The notes under the pieces were generated by a model, which made no database searches, was not told the origin of the DNA, and worked only from the letters and a program-made list of their open reading frames with translations. The position numbers and the translations under genes were made by a program. DNA of 64,000 bases from Schleiferilactobacillus perolens DSM 12744 (GTDB lineage Bacteria; Bacillota; Bacilli; Lactobacillales; Lactobacillaceae), in the NCBI RefSeq assembly GCF_001435585.1, contig NZ_AZEC01000003.1, positions 54,217 to 118,216 of the forward strand, in the 5' to 3' direction. Shown in pieces: positions 54,366-64,000 of this stretch (its first letter is position 1; each line of letters begins with the position of its first letter).

Positions 54366-54411
54366 AAAGGACGGGCACCCAGCAGTTTGGCTGGTGGCCC
54401 GTCCTTTGTTT
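54366..54411 (+). terminator. Terminator of the citrate operon
   Basis: AAAGGACGGGC pairs with GCCCGTCCTTT around ACCCAGCAGTTTGGCTGGTG, itself partly paired (CCAGC/GCTGG). TGTTTTG follows. Confidence 0.85.
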
Positions 54412-54420
54412 TGCAAAAAG

Positions 54421-54561
54421 TTATTCTGACGATTTTTGGTTTGATTGCTCCGCATGAAATTTAGCGCCTTGAGGAATTTTGTAACCCATGTTCAGGCCAA
54501 CCTGCCGCAATTCTTCATCTGTGAAATTAGCTAATATTTCCTCTTCTGAAAGGATGGGCAT
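54421..54561 (-). CDS. Possible small acidic protein (46 residues)
   Basis: MPILSEEEILANFTDEELRQ is followed by VGLNMGYKIPQGAKFHAEQ and a polar end. The composition looks protein-like, with two short amphipathic helices, but the ATG has no clear ribosome site. AAAGGGGCG lies about 40 bases upstream in front of a different-frame ATG, so a frameshift in a slightly longer gene is possible. The frame to 54639 overlaps the DUF805 gene. No family is recognised. Confidence 0.35.
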   Translation of the reverse strand: MPILSEEEILANFTDEELRQVGLNMGYKIPQGAKFHAEQSNQKSSE

Positions 54562-54625
54562 ACTGTTTTGATTTAGATTTAGACATCCGCATCGCCCCTT
54601 TGATTGAAGTATAGCAAATAAGGAA

Positions 54626-55609
54626 TCAATCGTGACCATTTTGCAAATCAGTTCGTGTCGGCCAAACCAGAATCACAGTCTGGACCACAGCCACAACGAG
54701 ATACGCGATCCAGCCTGCCACAACAGTGGGATGGAAGCCAACGTAACCACCGATACCAACTGTGATCAACCAGATCACAAAATACCACCACGGACTAAAC
54801 CCAGCATCCCGAAACCGGCGAATGACAATGGTCAAGGAAGGCAGAGCAATAAGTGAGTAGGCTGCAAAAGCGAATCCCCAGATGCTCAGAAAATTGTCTG
54901 ACATGCTGGTCATACTGCTGTTGAGGTTACTGGTGCCGATATTGTGAAATGCGACAAATGCAAGCATGGGCACAAGCACAATAAAGGCAGCAATACTGAT
55001 CAGCACTTGTAATAGGATCATCCACCAATACTGCGAGCGGCTGGACCGGCCGCTGAAAATGCCGCCCCGGCGGAAGAAATCGACAATGGCGCCGCCCATG
55101 CCCACCGGCCGGCTGTCTTCATTTGGCCGCATGGACCACAGCGGCACCGGATGCCGAGTGGGCAGCACGGTGATCACCACTCCGATAATGGTCAAGACGG
55201 CCGCAATGATCACAGGTATCAACTGTTTGCCAGCAATTCCCAGAATGAGTGCTGGGGCCACGACAGTAATCAATAGCGCCCACGGACTGACGCCCGCATC
55301 CCGATAACGCCGCATGCTTAAAGTCAACCAGGGTAAACCTTGAAAGATATAAAGAATAAAGTAGACCATCGGACCAATACTAAAACTTGCCAAGAACCAG
55401 ACCATGTTGTCGGATGAAATCGTGTTCGAGGCCCCAAAACCGAGGCTGATGAATATCGCGATCCAGGTAATCGCCGCACCGATCAGGGCGACGATGACAT
55501 TCATCAAAACAATCCACCAATACTGGCCACGCGTACTACTGCCGCGAAAGTCACCAGCACGGAACCAGTAATCTTTAAATGCGGCCACAAAACCCTTTTG
55601 TGTACCCAT
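54626..55609 (-). CDS. Tandem DUF805 membrane protein
   Basis: 327 residues containing two copies of the DUF805 unit. Each begins with an amphipathic helix and R-S-x-YWW (SSTRGQYWWIVLMN near 24-37; SSRSQYWWMILLQV near 195-208) and includes a RRYRDAG/RRFRDAGFSPW loop between helices. Single-unit DUF805 proteins of about 120 residues are common; two fused in one chain is less so. The function is unknown. GGAGGTG precedes the ATG at 55609. The 164-base divergent gap before the M20 gene holds no clear promoter consensus. Confidence 0.85.
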   Translation of the reverse strand: MGTQKGFVAAFKDYWFRAGDFRGSSTRGQYWWIVLMNVIVALIGAAITWIAIFISLGFGASNTISSDNMVWFLASFSIGPMVYFILYIFQGLPWLTLSMRRYRDAGVSPWALLITVVAPALILGIAGKQLIPVIIAAVLTIIGVVITVLPTRHPVPLWSMRPNEDSRPVGMGGAIVDFFRRGGIFSGRSSRSQYWWMILLQVLISIAAFIVLVPMLAFVAFHNIGTSNLNSSMTSMSDNFLSIWGFAFAAYSLIALPSLTIVIRRFRDAGFSPWWYFVIWLITVGIGGYVGFHPTVVAGWIAYLVVAVVQTVILVWPTRTDLQNGHD

Positions 55610-55773
55610 GAGAATACACCTCCCTCTCCACCCAAATTTTGCGCGTCCGGTTAGACCATTGCAACGAATTGGCTCACGTCTTACAAAACTGACACTTTGC
55701 TAGATACCATCAAAAATGGGGTGGGCCAATTGCAGCTAAAACCATTACAATAGTAAGTGGGAGGGCGATTTTT

Positions 55774-56925
55774 ATGTCAGTATTGAGTGAGGATCAACGG
55801 ATTCAAATTTTGCACGACTTGGTGGCCATTCTGTCGGTGAATGACCACGAACAGAAAGTGGCCGAATATCTCAGAAAACTGCTGGCGGCACACCAGATCG
55901 ATAGCCAGATATTACCGGTCACCGGCGACCGTGCTAATCTGGTGGCTGAAATTGGCAGCGGTCATCCTATATTGGGAATTTCTGGTCATATGGATGTGGT
56001 CGATCCCGGCGATGCCGATCAGTGGGCCAGTGATCCCTTTACATTGACGGAACGCCAAGGCAATCTCTATGGCCGCGGCGCCACCGATATGAAGAGTGGG
56101 TTAGCCGCCATGGTGATCGCGATGATCGAATTGGCCGCCCAAGGCAAGCCGACCAAAGGAACGATTCGACTCATGGCCACCATGGGTGAAGAAGTCGGCG
56201 AATTAGGTTCCAAATATTTCCTGGACGACGGTTATATGAAGGATGTGGACGCTTTACTGATCGGGGAACCTTCTGGCTGGTATGTGGCCCATGCCCATAA
56301 AGGGTCCATGGACATTCGTTTCACCTCCCATGGCCGAGCAGCCCACAGTTCCATGCCTGAGGACGGGTTCAACGCGATTGACCCATTATTGCAACTGCTG
56401 CAGGACGGCAACCATCTTTTTCGGGAAATGAACCACGAGACCAATGAACTCCTGGGACCGTTGACCTTCAACACCACAATCTTCAATGGCGGCAGCCAGG
56501 TCAATTCGATTCCAGACAAGGCAGTCGCAGAAGTGAATATCCGCACCATTCCAGAGCTGAACAATGCCGAAGTGAAGGAAGAATTGCAACGGCTAGTGAC
56601 GATTCAAAAAGAAGATGGCGCTCAAATCGACATGGACGTTTACATGTCCCAACCATCCCGCTCTGTTCAAGGCGATTCAGCATTGGCGGATTTAGCCGCC
56701 AAACTCGGTCAGCAATACAGCGGCAAAGAGTTAAAACGCGGCGGCATTGCGCCAGTGACAGATGCCTCAAACCTATTGGAAGGCAAACCAAAGAATTATC
56801 CCTTCGTTATCTTTGGTCCAGGCAATAACACCCCGCATCAAGTGAATGAATCAGTACCAAAGAAAATGTATTTGCAATTTTGCGATTTGTACCAAGATCT
56901 TTTTGACCAGTTCTTAAATGCTTAA
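55774..56925 (+). CDS. M20-family deacylase (ArgE/DapE type)
   Basis: 383 residues, full length, cytoplasmic. It is a dinuclear-zinc amidohydrolase: SGHMDVVDPGD (His, Asp), LYGRGATDMKSG (bridging Asp), MGEEVGELG (catalytic Glu and Glu ligand), GEPSGW (Asp/Glu ligand site) and a C-terminal NNTPHQVNE with the last His. The dimerisation lid begins at SMDIRFTSHGRAAHSSMPEDG. Relatives are annotated as succinyl-diaminopimelate desuccinylase or acetylornithine deacetylase. Without biosynthetic neighbours the substrate cannot be assigned; a peptide- or amino-acid-derived amide is possible. GTGGGAGGG precedes the ATG. Confidence 0.88.
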   Translation: MSVLSEDQRIQILHDLVAILSVNDHEQKVAEYLRKLLAAHQIDSQILPVTGDRANLVAEIGSGHPILGISGHMDVVDPGDADQWASDPFTLTERQGNLYGRGATDMKSGLAAMVIAMIELAAQGKPTKGTIRLMATMGEEVGELGSKYFLDDGYMKDVDALLIGEPSGWYVAHAHKGSMDIRFTSHGRAAHSSMPEDGFNAIDPLLQLLQDGNHLFREMNHETNELLGPLTFNTTIFNGGSQVNSIPDKAVAEVNIRTIPELNNAEVKEELQRLVTIQKEDGAQIDMDVYMSQPSRSVQGDSALADLAAKLGQQYSGKELKRGGIAPVTDASNLLEGKPKNYPFVIFGPGNNTPHQVNESVPKKMYLQFCDLYQDLFDQFLNA

Positions 56926-56946
56926 ATGAGAAAAAGATCAAATCTG

Positions 56947-56981
56947 AGTGTTCTGCCATAAGTGTGGCAGAACACTTTTTG
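56947..56981 (+). terminator. Terminator after the M20 deacylase
   Basis: AGTGTTCTGCCA and TGGCAGAACACT are perfect inverses around TAAGTG, and TTTTTG follows. Confidence 0.92.
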
Positions 56982-57061
56982 TTTTGGCTTGATTATAAGC
57001 GTTTTCTAGGCTAAAATGAGTAAATCAATCAGGGAAATGACGAAATTCGGCCCAAAACCTA

Positions 57062-57089
57062 TTGACATCTCCGCCAGAAGTCCTATAAT
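57062..57089 (+). promoter_or_regulatory. Near-consensus promoter of the opp operon
   Basis: TTGACA (57062-57067), a 16-base spacer, TATAAT (57084-57089). The leader of about 80 bases contains TTAATTCTTAAGAA, a palindromic stretch that could be an operator. Confidence 0.85.
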
Positions 57090-57176
57090 TTGACTTAATT
57101 CTTAAGAAAGCTCTAACGTTGTTGCAAGGTAGTCTGCGCAGACGAAACCTAAAAATCATGTCGGAGGTTGACGTGT

Positions 57177-59162
57177 ATGAGGAAGTTTAAGAAAGGACTC
57201 ATGGTAGTCGCATTAGCATCAGTTGCTTTGTTGGCGGCCTGCAATCAGTCCTCAAAGAGTAGTAGTGGTTCTGGGAGCAATTCTGCAACCAGCACTTATA
57301 ATTACATTTACAGTACAGATCCCACCACATTGGATTACACTGTATCGTCCCGGGCGACGAACAGCACACATTATGCCAATTTTGTTGACGGCTTGTTAGA
57401 GAATGACCAGTATGGTCGTTTGAAGCCAGATTTGGCAAAGTCTTGGACCGTCAGCAAAGATGGCAAGACTTACACTTACAAACTTCGTAAGGGTGTTAAG
57501 TGGGTAGATAGTGAAGGCAACACATATGGTACCGTCAAGGCCCAAGACTTTGTTACTGGCTTGAAACACGCGGTGGCCGCCAAATCCGAGACACTATATG
57601 TTGTTCAAAACTCTATTGCAGGTTTGAATGACTATGTAACAGGGAAGACCAAGGACTTTTCTAAGGTTGGTATTAAGGCAATCAATGATGATACATTGCA
57701 ATATACATTGAACCAAGCAGAGCCTTACTGGAATTCTAAGTTGACATATGGGGTTATGTTCCCAGTCAATGCCAAGTTCTTGAAGAGCGAGGGCAGCAAC
57801 TTTGGGAAGATGCAAGCCAGCAGTATCCTGTACAATGGCCCTTACATTCTTTCTAACTTTACCGCCAAGTCCGTCATCCAATATAAGGCCAACGATTCTT
57901 ATTGGGATAAGAAAAATGTCCACATTAAAAATGTTAAGCTGACCTACAGTGATGGCTCTGATCCAGATGCACAATACAAGTCTTATAAAAAGGGTAATTT
58001 GAGTGGTGCACGAGTTTATCCCACATCACCATATTATAAGACCGTCCAAAAGCAAGATGCTAAGAACATCACTTGGAGTATTCAAGATGCATCGGTCTAC
58101 AACATGACCTTCAACTTGGATCGTCAGACATACAATTTGACATCTAAGAAGACGGACAAAGAAAAAGAAGATACTAAGAAGGCCATTTTGAACAAGAATT
58201 TCCGTCAGGCCATTCAATTTGCTTTTGATAAGACTGCTTATAATGCCCAAGCAGTTGGTGAAGCTGGTGCTAAGCGGTCCTTACGTAATGAAATGACACC
58301 ACCGGCATTTGTTTCGATTGACGGCAAGAATTATGGCAGTCAAGTCGAAAAGGATTTAGCTGCATTGGATCCTTCAACTTACAAAGGTGTTAGCCTAGCT
58401 GATGGGCAAGATGGTGCCTATGATCCGGCAAAAGCGAAGACATTATTCGCTAAGGCCAAGAAAGAACTGCAAGCTGAGGGTGTCTCCTTCCCGATTCATT
58501 TGGATCTGCCTGAAGATGAGAAACAACAGCTGTTAGGTAACCAGGCCAAATCCTTTAAGAGTTCTGTTGAAAAGAATTTGGGTAAGGATAACGTTAATAT
58601 CGATATTCAGTTTACTTCTGAAGATAAGTACCTGGCTGCCACTTACCAAGCTACGACTGGTAAGGCATCAGACTTCGATATCAGTAATGCGTCCGGTTGG
58701 TCTCCAGACTATGATGATCCTTCCACTTACTTGGATATCTATAACCCAGATACTGGTTCGATGGTTCAGACACTCGGTCTTGAAGCGGGTGCAATGTTGA
58801 AAGGTAAGGATGAAACAGCCGATGCTAAGAAGGCTGTTGGTCTAGATACTTATGCCGAACAGGTTGCCGCCGCAGAGAAGATCACGTCGAATGACAATGA
58901 ACGATATGCTGCGTTTGCCAAGGCTGAGGCGACATTGTTGGATTCTGCAATTCAAATTCCAATCAATTCAGCGGGTGGTACACCATCTGTTTCTAAAGTC
59001 GTACCTTATTCCCGTCCGTTCTCCTGGTCTGGTTTAGGCGCTAACAAGTTCAAACTGATGAAGCTGCAAAGCAAGACTGTGACAGCTGCGCAATATGAAA
59101 AAGCACAGAAGGCATGGTATGCGGAACGTGCGAAAATTGCCAAAGAAGAAGCAGCTAAATAA
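57177..59162 (+). CDS. oppA: Oligopeptide-binding lipoprotein (AmiA/OppA type)
   Basis: 661 residues, the long Ami-type length. A lipoprotein signal ends LLAACNQSS, placing Cys at about 20 on the outer membrane face. The SBP family 5 core is clear: STDPTTLDYTVSSRATN near the start, LAKSWTVSKDGKTYTYKLRKGVKW, and NLDRQTYNLT. It captures extracellular peptides for OppBCDF. The ATG at 57177 follows TCGGAGG; the upstream TTG at 57168 is too close to that site. Codon use is AT-richer than the island genes, as expected of a highly expressed gene. First gene of the operon. Confidence 0.93.
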   Translation: MRKFKKGLMVVALASVALLAACNQSSKSSSGSGSNSATSTYNYIYSTDPTTLDYTVSSRATNSTHYANFVDGLLENDQYGRLKPDLAKSWTVSKDGKTYTYKLRKGVKWVDSEGNTYGTVKAQDFVTGLKHAVAAKSETLYVVQNSIAGLNDYVTGKTKDFSKVGIKAINDDTLQYTLNQAEPYWNSKLTYGVMFPVNAKFLKSEGSNFGKMQASSILYNGPYILSNFTAKSVIQYKANDSYWDKKNVHIKNVKLTYSDGSDPDAQYKSYKKGNLSGARVYPTSPYYKTVQKQDAKNITWSIQDASVYNMTFNLDRQTYNLTSKKTDKEKEDTKKAILNKNFRQAIQFAFDKTAYNAQAVGEAGAKRSLRNEMTPPAFVSIDGKNYGSQVEKDLAALDPSTYKGVSLADGQDGAYDPAKAKTLFAKAKKELQAEGVSFPIHLDLPEDEKQQLLGNQAKSFKSSVEKNLGKDNVNIDIQFTSEDKYLAATYQATTGKASDFDISNASGWSPDYDDPSTYLDIYNPDTGSMVQTLGLEAGAMLKGKDETADAKKAVGLDTYAEQVAAAEKITSNDNERYAAFAKAEATLLDSAIQIPINSAGGTPSVSKVVPYSRPFSWSGLGANKFKLMKLQSKTVTAAQYEKAQKAWYAERAKIAKEEAAK

Positions 59163-59277
59163 GACTAGGCTCTCTTGACAGTAGAACCTTTGCACTTTAA
59201 AAGTTTGGGGAAAGAGCTGGCCCAAGTTGGGAATACTCTTTCCCCATTCTTTTACGCTTTGAGAAGGGATCAGCAAA

Positions 59278-60780
59278 ATGAAAAAATATTTGTTCTTCCG
59301 GGTTCTGCGATCCATTGTCAGTATCTTCTTGGTCACTACCATTGCATACATCATGGTCTTTTCGATGGTACCGCGCCGGGATATTTTCAAACAAGATCCA
59401 ATGATTCAGAAGCTGGCAAACGATCCGGATTCGCTAACAGATTACAAAGAAAATGCATACCGCAAGATGAATTATATCGACTATTTTGACACTAAGTCGT
59501 TAATCGCTAAGGTAGAAGCTGAGCATCCTGATGCAAAAGTTACTACCGCGCACACTGCGGCTAATGCAAAATTGTTCAAAGAGTGGGCAAATGATAATGG
59601 GTATAAACTGAATCGATATTCGGTAAGTAAAAATTATTATGTTACCCGTGAGTTGCCGCTGTTGGAACGACTCGGCCGTTTTTATGGCAACTTGATTCAG
59701 ATTGATACACCCTGGGCGATACACGATAAGAGCAATCCCAAACTCGCTCGTTATTTGCGGATTGAAAATGATAAGACGGTTGGTTGGGCAGTCGTTGGTT
59801 CTGGTACGCGATATCGATATCAGATTTACTTCAATGGCTCATTCCCGTTTATCCACCAGAACATTATTAAGTTCAATCTAGGTACTTCTTATCCGACTTT
59901 CGCTGGCAATGCAGTAACTGATGTCATCGGTGGTCGCCAGGGACAGACAGTTTCGACAAAGTATAAGTTTCCAAATGGACAAGTGATGAATACAGCTGAC
60001 AACGTCTACACGCGGCAGTATCAATCACCATCCAGACGAAACCAGATGTCTTATGAGCGCTATGAGGATGACTACACGAACGTGGACCAAGTTAATCAAG
60101 ATCCGTCCATGATCGGTACGTCTGTGCGTGCGGGCTTTTGGGCGCTGATCCTGTCTTACGTTATTGGGATTCCAATTGCGTTGGGGATGGCTCGGTTGAA
60201 GGGCAAATGGTTTGACAGACTATTTACCGGAGTTGTCACAGTACTGATGGCTGTACCCGGCCTGGCGTTGATTTACACATTTCGGTATGTTCTTTCGGTT
60301 GCGGGAGCACCTGATTCATTCCCCACGAAAGGAGCTAGCGCATTCAGTTCGTGGGTTGGTCCAACCGTTGTACTGGCCTTGCTGAGTGTTTCGGGCATCG
60401 TCATTTGGTTCCGGCGATACATGGTCGATCAACAACAGTCAGATTATGTCAAATTTGCCAAAAGTAAAGGTTTAACAGATCGAGAAATTTACCGAAAGCA
60501 TATCTTTAAGAATGCATCAATTCCAGTTGTCCAGGGAATTCCGAGCAATATTATTGGTTTGATCAGTGGCGCAATGATGACTGAAACAGTGTTTGCGATG
60601 CCAGGGATGGGGAAAATGCTGCCGGATTCAATCATCGCCCACAACAATTCTGTGGTGATTGCACTGGTATTCATCTTTACTACGATCGGTGTTTTCTCAG
60701 TACTGTTAGGCGATGTGTTGATGTCAATTGTTGATCCTCGTATTCAATTAGCTGTGTCAGGAGATGAACAGAATGGCTGA
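59278..60780 (+). CDS. oppB: Oligopeptide ABC permease (AmiC/OppB type with long extracytoplasmic insert)
   Basis: 500 residues. An N-terminal helix ([21 protein letters not shown]) is followed by a polar domain of about 230 residues outside the membrane and then five helices. The EAA-like loop [22 protein letters not shown] contacts the ATPases. Ordinary OppB is about 310 residues; the long insert is typical of streptococcal AmiC, so this is not a fusion artefact. A 115-base gap to oppA contains a weak AAAGAGCTGG...CCAAGTT hairpin. GAAGGGATCAGCAA precedes the ATG. Confidence 0.92.
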   Translation: MKKYLFFRVLRSIVSIFLVTTIAYIMVFSMVPRRDIFKQDPMIQKLANDPDSLTDYKENAYRKMNYIDYFDTKSLIAKVEAEHPDAKVTTAHTAANAKLFKEWANDNGYKLNRYSVSKNYYVTRELPLLERLGRFYGNLIQIDTPWAIHDKSNPKLARYLRIENDKTVGWAVVGSGTRYRYQIYFNGSFPFIHQNIIKFNLGTSYPTFAGNAVTDVIGGRQGQTVSTKYKFPNGQVMNTADNVYTRQYQSPSRRNQMSYERYEDDYTNVDQVNQDPSMIGTSVRAGFWALILSYVIGIPIALGMARLKGKWFDRLFTGVVTVLMAVPGLALIYTFRYVLSVAGAPDSFPTKGASAFSSWVGPTVVLALLSVSGIVIWFRRYMVDQQQSDYVKFAKSKGLTDREIYRKHIFKNASIPVVQGIPSNIIGLISGAMMTETVFAMPGMGKMLPDSIIAHNNSVVIALVFIFTTIGVFSVLLGDVLMSIVDPRIQLAVSGDEQNG

Positions 60781-61744
60781 TGTACCGGAAGAAAGCAAAT
60801 CAGGAAATAATATGACTGATGACCAGTTGACCGCTGCTGATTTTCAGCGCGTAGATCTCGATTCGTTAGCTACCGAAAAAATTGATACACCCAAGTACTC
60901 TTATTGGGGGTCGGTTGCCAAAACGTTCTTCTCCAATAAAGTGACAATCGCTATGCTAGCAATCTTGATTGTGATGCTAGGAATGTCTTTCATCCAACCT
61001 TTGTTCAGCGGATATAGTTTAACTGATGTCGGGAAAATTAATGACTTAGCGGCCCGTTACCAGTGGCCAAGTGCTAAATATTGGTTTGGTACAGATGCCG
61101 ATGGCAAATCTCTATTTGATGCCATCTGGGCAGGTGCCCGGACGTCTATTTCAATTGGTGTTATTTCCACAGTCATTGTCACTGTCATTGGTGTTGTGGT
61201 TGGTGCCATTTGGGGCGTTTCTAAGAAGATTGATCGGGTCATGTTGGAAGTTTACAACGTTATCACCAATATTCCAGTATTGCTGATCGTCATCGTCATG
61301 TCCTATACATTGGGCAATGGCTTTTGGAATTTGGTTTTCGCCATGACTGTGACGTCTTGGTTGGGTACAGCATATTCCATTCGGGTTTACGTCATGATGT
61401 ATCGAGACCGTGAATACAATACCGCGTCTCGAACATTGGGAACACCAACTTTGCGAATTGTCACGCGTAACATTCTTCCTTACCTGACTTCGGTTATTGT
61501 GACTCAAGTATCTTTGTCCTTGCCAAGTTTCATTTCCTACGAAGTGTTCCTTTCCTTCGTGGGGGTTGGCCTGAGTCAGAACACACCTTCTTTAGGGAGA
61601 TTGATTAATCAGTATCAGACTTTTATGACCAGTTATCCATATTTGTTCTGGTTCCCAGTGATTGCACTCGCACTGATCACAATATCATTGTATATTGTCG
61701 GTCAGAACTTAGCTGATGCATCTGATCCGCGGACGCACATGTAG
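60773..61744 (+). CDS. oppC: Oligopeptide ABC permease (AmiD/OppC type)
   Basis: 323 residues. A polar N-terminus of about 45 residues is followed by six helices, with the DPP/Opp permease loop [24 protein letters not shown]. The [17 protein letters not shown] segment is typical of OppC. The ATG at 60773 is chosen because CAGGAG gives 9-base spacing; the ATG at 60764 is too close. It overlaps oppB by 8 bases and pairs with OppB in the membrane. Confidence 0.92.
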   Translation: MADVPEESKSGNNMTDDQLTAADFQRVDLDSLATEKIDTPKYSYWGSVAKTFFSNKVTIAMLAILIVMLGMSFIQPLFSGYSLTDVGKINDLAARYQWPSAKYWFGTDADGKSLFDAIWAGARTSISIGVISTVIVTVIGVVVGAIWGVSKKIDRVMLEVYNVITNIPVLLIVIVMSYTLGNGFWNLVFAMTVTSWLGTAYSIRVYVMMYRDREYNTASRTLGTPTLRIVTRNILPYLTSVIVTQVSLSLPSFISYEVFLSFVGVGLSQNTPSLGRLINQYQTFMTSYPYLFWFPVIALALITISLYIVGQNLADASDPRTHM

Positions 61745-61761
61745 AAAGAGAGGACATACAG

Positions 61762-62862
61762 ATGAGTGAAGAAGAACAAAAGACCATTCTGAAAGTACGG
61801 GACCTCTCTGTGGAGTTCCAAGTACGCGGGAAGACGCTGAAAGCCATTCACCATGTGTCATTAGATTTGCACGATGGCGAGACATTAGCCATCGTGGGTG
61901 AATCAGGTTCTGGTAAATCGGTGTTGACCAAGACATTTACCGGTATGCTGGAACAAAATGGGCACGTATCTGGCGGCACGATTGAATATAATGGTCAAAT
62001 GCTGACGGATTTAAAAAACGATAAGCAATGGGTCAAAATCCGGGGTAAGGAAATTGCTACGGTATTTCAGGATCCAATGACCTCACTTGATCCAATTCAT
62101 ACGATTGGATCTCAGATTAGTGAAGTCATCGTGAAGCACCAAGGTAAGTCAAAATCGGAAGCCAAGAAGATGGCCATCGAATTAATGGGCCGAACTGGCA
62201 TTCCAGATGCGGCAGAGCGTTACGGCGATTATCCGTTTGAATATTCCGGCGGTATGCGCCAGCGGATTGTTATTGCTATTGCTTTAGCTTGTCACCCGAA
62301 GATTTTGATTTGTGACGAGCCGACAACGGCATTGGACGTCACGACACAGGCTCAAATTTTGGATTTGATTCGTGATCTGAAAGAAGAATATCACTTCAGT
62401 ATTATCTTCATCACCCACGATCTGGGCGTTGTGGCATCCATTGCAGATCGCATTGCAGTCATGTATTCTGGCCGGTTGATTGAAGTGGGTACTGTGGATG
62501 AGATCTTTTATGATCCCCGTCACCCGTACACTTGGAGTTTATTGTCCTCTCTACCGCAACTGGCCACTAAGGATACCAATCTTTATTCCATTCCGGGAAC
62601 GCCCCCTTCATTGTATTCTGAGATTAAAGGGGACGCCTTTGCCCCGCGAGATCCTTATGCGTTGAAGGTTGATTTTGAACGGGAACCACCATTATTCAAA
62701 ATCACTGACACACATTATGCGCGGACATGGTTGCTTGATCCTCGTGCGCCAAAAATTGAGAAGCCAGAAATCATTCAAAATCTGCATGAGCGGATTGAAA
62801 AACAAATGGAGTCTGACTTTATGAAGCGCGCAGAAACGGAAGGAGAAGTCAATGCTAGCTAA
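61762..62862 (+). CDS. oppD: Oligopeptide ABC transporter ATPase (OppD/AmiE)
   Basis: 366 residues. Walker [10 protein letters not shown]-loop [12 protein letters not shown], signature [15 protein letters not shown], Walker [15 protein letters not shown] and the switch His in ITHDLGVVA are intact. The C-terminal oligopeptide/dipeptide extension ([13 protein letters not shown]) is present. AGAGAGGACATACAG precedes the ATG, 17 bases after oppC. It overlaps oppF by 11 bases. Confidence 0.95.
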   Translation: MSEEEQKTILKVRDLSVEFQVRGKTLKAIHHVSLDLHDGETLAIVGESGSGKSVLTKTFTGMLEQNGHVSGGTIEYNGQMLTDLKNDKQWVKIRGKEIATVFQDPMTSLDPIHTIGSQISEVIVKHQGKSKSEAKKMAIELMGRTGIPDAAERYGDYPFEYSGGMRQRIVIAIALACHPKILICDEPTTALDVTTQAQILDLIRDLKEEYHFSIIFITHDLGVVASIADRIAVMYSGRLIEVGTVDEIFYDPRHPYTWSLLSSLPQLATKDTNLYSIPGTPPSLYSEIKGDAFAPRDPYALKVDFEREPPLFKITDTHYARTWLLDPRAPKIEKPEIIQNLHERIEKQMESDFMKRAETEGEVNAS

Positions 62863-63808
62863 TGGTAGTGAAGTAGAAACAGTATTATCCATTCGGGATC
62901 TGGCAGTGACTTATGGTTCCGGCAAATCGGCATTAACTGCAGTGGAACACGTGAACTTTGATATTCATAAAGGAGAAACCTTTTCTCTGGTTGGTGAATC
63001 GGGTTCCGGAAAATCCACGATTGCGAAAGCTGTTTTAGGAATCAATCCCACGAGTTCCGGATCGATCAATTTCGAGGGTACTAAGATCAATGGCAAATTA
63101 CCCCAAAAATTGCGTCACAGCATTGACCGCAAAATTCAAATGATTTTCCAGGACCCAGCAGCTTCCTTGAACGAACGGGCCACCGTGGATTACATCATTT
63201 CAGAAGGTCTGTACAACTATCACTTATTTGATTCCGAAGAAGATCGGGAAAATAAGGTACGCAAAATGATGGAAGAAGTGGGGCTGCTCCCAGAACAGCT
63301 CTACCGTTATCCCCATGAATTCTCCGGTGGTCAACGGCAGCGGATCGGGATCGCTCGCGCATTAATCATGCAACCGGATCTGGTGGTCGCAGACGAACCA
63401 ATTTCAGCGCTCGATATGTCCATTCGGGCACAGGTGTTGAACCTGTTGAAGAAGTTCCAGCAAGAGGCTGGGATCACGTACCTCTTCATTGCCCATGATC
63501 TTTCGGTTGTACGCTATATCTCAGACCGGATCGCCGTTATTCGCCGCGGCCGGATCGTGGAAGTGGCGGAAACAGAGGAACTATTCACCCACCCGATCCA
63601 CCCGTATACGCAGGCCCTCTTGTCTGCAGTGCCAGTACCTGATCCAAAACTAGCACAACACAAGAAACTGATTGTGTACGATCCAAAGATACATCACTAT
63701 GAAAATGATAAACCTAGCTTAGTTGAGATTTTGCCTGGCCACTTCGTCTATTGCAACAAAGAAGAAGAGGCGAAGTATCGTTCTGAACTGGCTGCAGTGG
63801 CCAACTGA
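62852..63808 (+). CDS. oppF: Oligopeptide ABC transporter ATPase (OppF/AmiF)
   Basis: 318 residues. Walker [11 protein letters not shown]-loop [15 protein letters not shown], signature [15 protein letters not shown], Walker [15 protein letters not shown], switch [11 protein letters not shown], and the C-terminal [15 protein letters not shown] motif are complete. AAGGAGAAG precedes the ATG within the end of oppD. It forms the heterodimeric motor with OppD. Last gene of the operon. Confidence 0.95.
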   Translation: MLANGSEVETVLSIRDLAVTYGSGKSALTAVEHVNFDIHKGETFSLVGESGSGKSTIAKAVLGINPTSSGSINFEGTKINGKLPQKLRHSIDRKIQMIFQDPAASLNERATVDYIISEGLYNYHLFDSEEDRENKVRKMMEEVGLLPEQLYRYPHEFSGGQRQRIGIARALIMQPDLVVADEPISALDMSIRAQVLNLLKKFQQEAGITYLFIAHDLSVVRYISDRIAVIRRGRIVEVAETEELFTHPIHPYTQALLSAVPVPDPKLAQHKKLIVYDPKIHHYENDKPSLVEILPGHFVYCNKEEEAKYRSELAAVAN

Positions 63809-63843
63809 TTCGACGAAAACGTTAGAGCTTTTACGTTGAATAC

Positions 63844-63894
63844 AAAAAGCATGGGAAGTTTCTCACCTCCTCGGGAAACTTCTCATGCTTTTTG
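63844..63894 (+). terminator. Terminator of the opp operon
   Basis: AAAAAGCATGGGAAGTTTC pairs with GAAACTTCTCATGCTTTTT with one mismatch around a CTCACCTCCTCGG loop; TTTTTG closes the site. Confidence 0.9.
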
Positions 63895-63920
63895 AGTGGC
63901 AGAGGGCAAAGTCGAGCGGT

Positions 63921-64000
63921 AGAAGCGTACGCATAAGAGCGGCGGGCCAGAAAACCCGAACTTAGGTTTTATGGCCCGCCGCTCTTATGTGCTAGCTTCT
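63921..64000. other. Very long hairpin at the window edge
   Basis: CATAAGAGCGGCGGGCCA and the following AAAACC (63932-63956) pair almost perfectly with GGTTTT, then TGGCCCGCCGCTCTTATG (63965-63989). The outer AGAAGC/GCTTCT extends the stem to the window end. It follows the opp terminator directly. It could be a second, bidirectional terminator for a convergent gene beyond the window, or a repeat. Confidence 0.6.

Noticed and set aside
59278..60780. OppB as a fusion because it is 500 residues
   Set aside because: The long extracytoplasmic insert is the normal architecture of AmiC-type permeases.

Overview
The window is chromosomal DNA from a Gram-positive lactic acid bacterium of the family Lactobacillaceae. 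Evidence: strong AGGAGG ribosome sites, a citrate-lyase operon preceded by a CitI-type regulator, an Ami-type oligopeptide permease, UPF0237/UPF0210 and DUF1828 genes, an IS3 remnant and short intergenic regions. Base composition is moderately GC-rich for the family. A Schleiferilactobacillus-like genus would fit, but this is a guess without rRNA.

Layout. 1-7.7 kb: end of an aldose epimerase gene, an XRE regulator with helical repeats, a hemolysin III family protein, an IS3 scar, a PTS_EIIC_2 membrane protein, a DUF1828 protein, the UPF0237-UPF0210 pair, a DUF2325 protein and tRNA-Ala(CGC). 7.8-27 kb: uronate catabolism. A GntR regulator is divergent from uxuB-uxuA-uxaC. Then come an undescribed transporter / hydantoinase-like / HExxH-protein operon, a second uxuB, a fused ABC exporter, an orphan PstS-like protein, an aldehyde dehydrogenase, kdgR and kdgK. 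Together UxaC, UxuB, UxuA and KdgK convert glucuronate to 2-keto-3-deoxy-6-phosphogluconate. The KDPG aldolase is not in the window.

27-44.6 kb: a glucuronide-glycan island of two divergent units. The leftward unit is a LacI regulator, a small anchored protein, a heparinase II/III-like lyase, an ABC importer (binding protein plus two permeases), a DUF624 protein and a GH88 unsaturated glucuronyl hydrolase. The rightward unit is a second LacI regulator, GH2 beta-glucuronidase, a DUF2264 protein and a GH59-like enzyme. The enzymes lack signal peptides, so oligosaccharides are probably imported, trimmed in the cytoplasm and fed into the uronate pathway. Several of these genes look damaged: a nonsense codon in the binding protein, a frameshift in GH2, GH88 fused to a peptidase fragment, and a probable catalytic Glu-to-Ala change in the GH59-like enzyme.

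45-54.4 kb: citrate fermentation. A frameshifted citI is divergent from malic enzyme / AEC transporter / citCDEF / citX / citG / GNAT. 54.4-64 kb: a DUF805 tandem protein, an M20 deacylase and a complete oppABCDF (ami-type) operon behind a near-consensus promoter.

The most unusual signal is a dispersed family of about 170-200 bp intergenic elements (full copies at 21863, 27105, 33436 and 46023; shortened copies at 456, 23189 and 44827). Each full copy folds into the same multi-branched structure. The arms differ completely in sequence between copies but stay self-complementary, and every full copy lies just upstream of a leftward gene.
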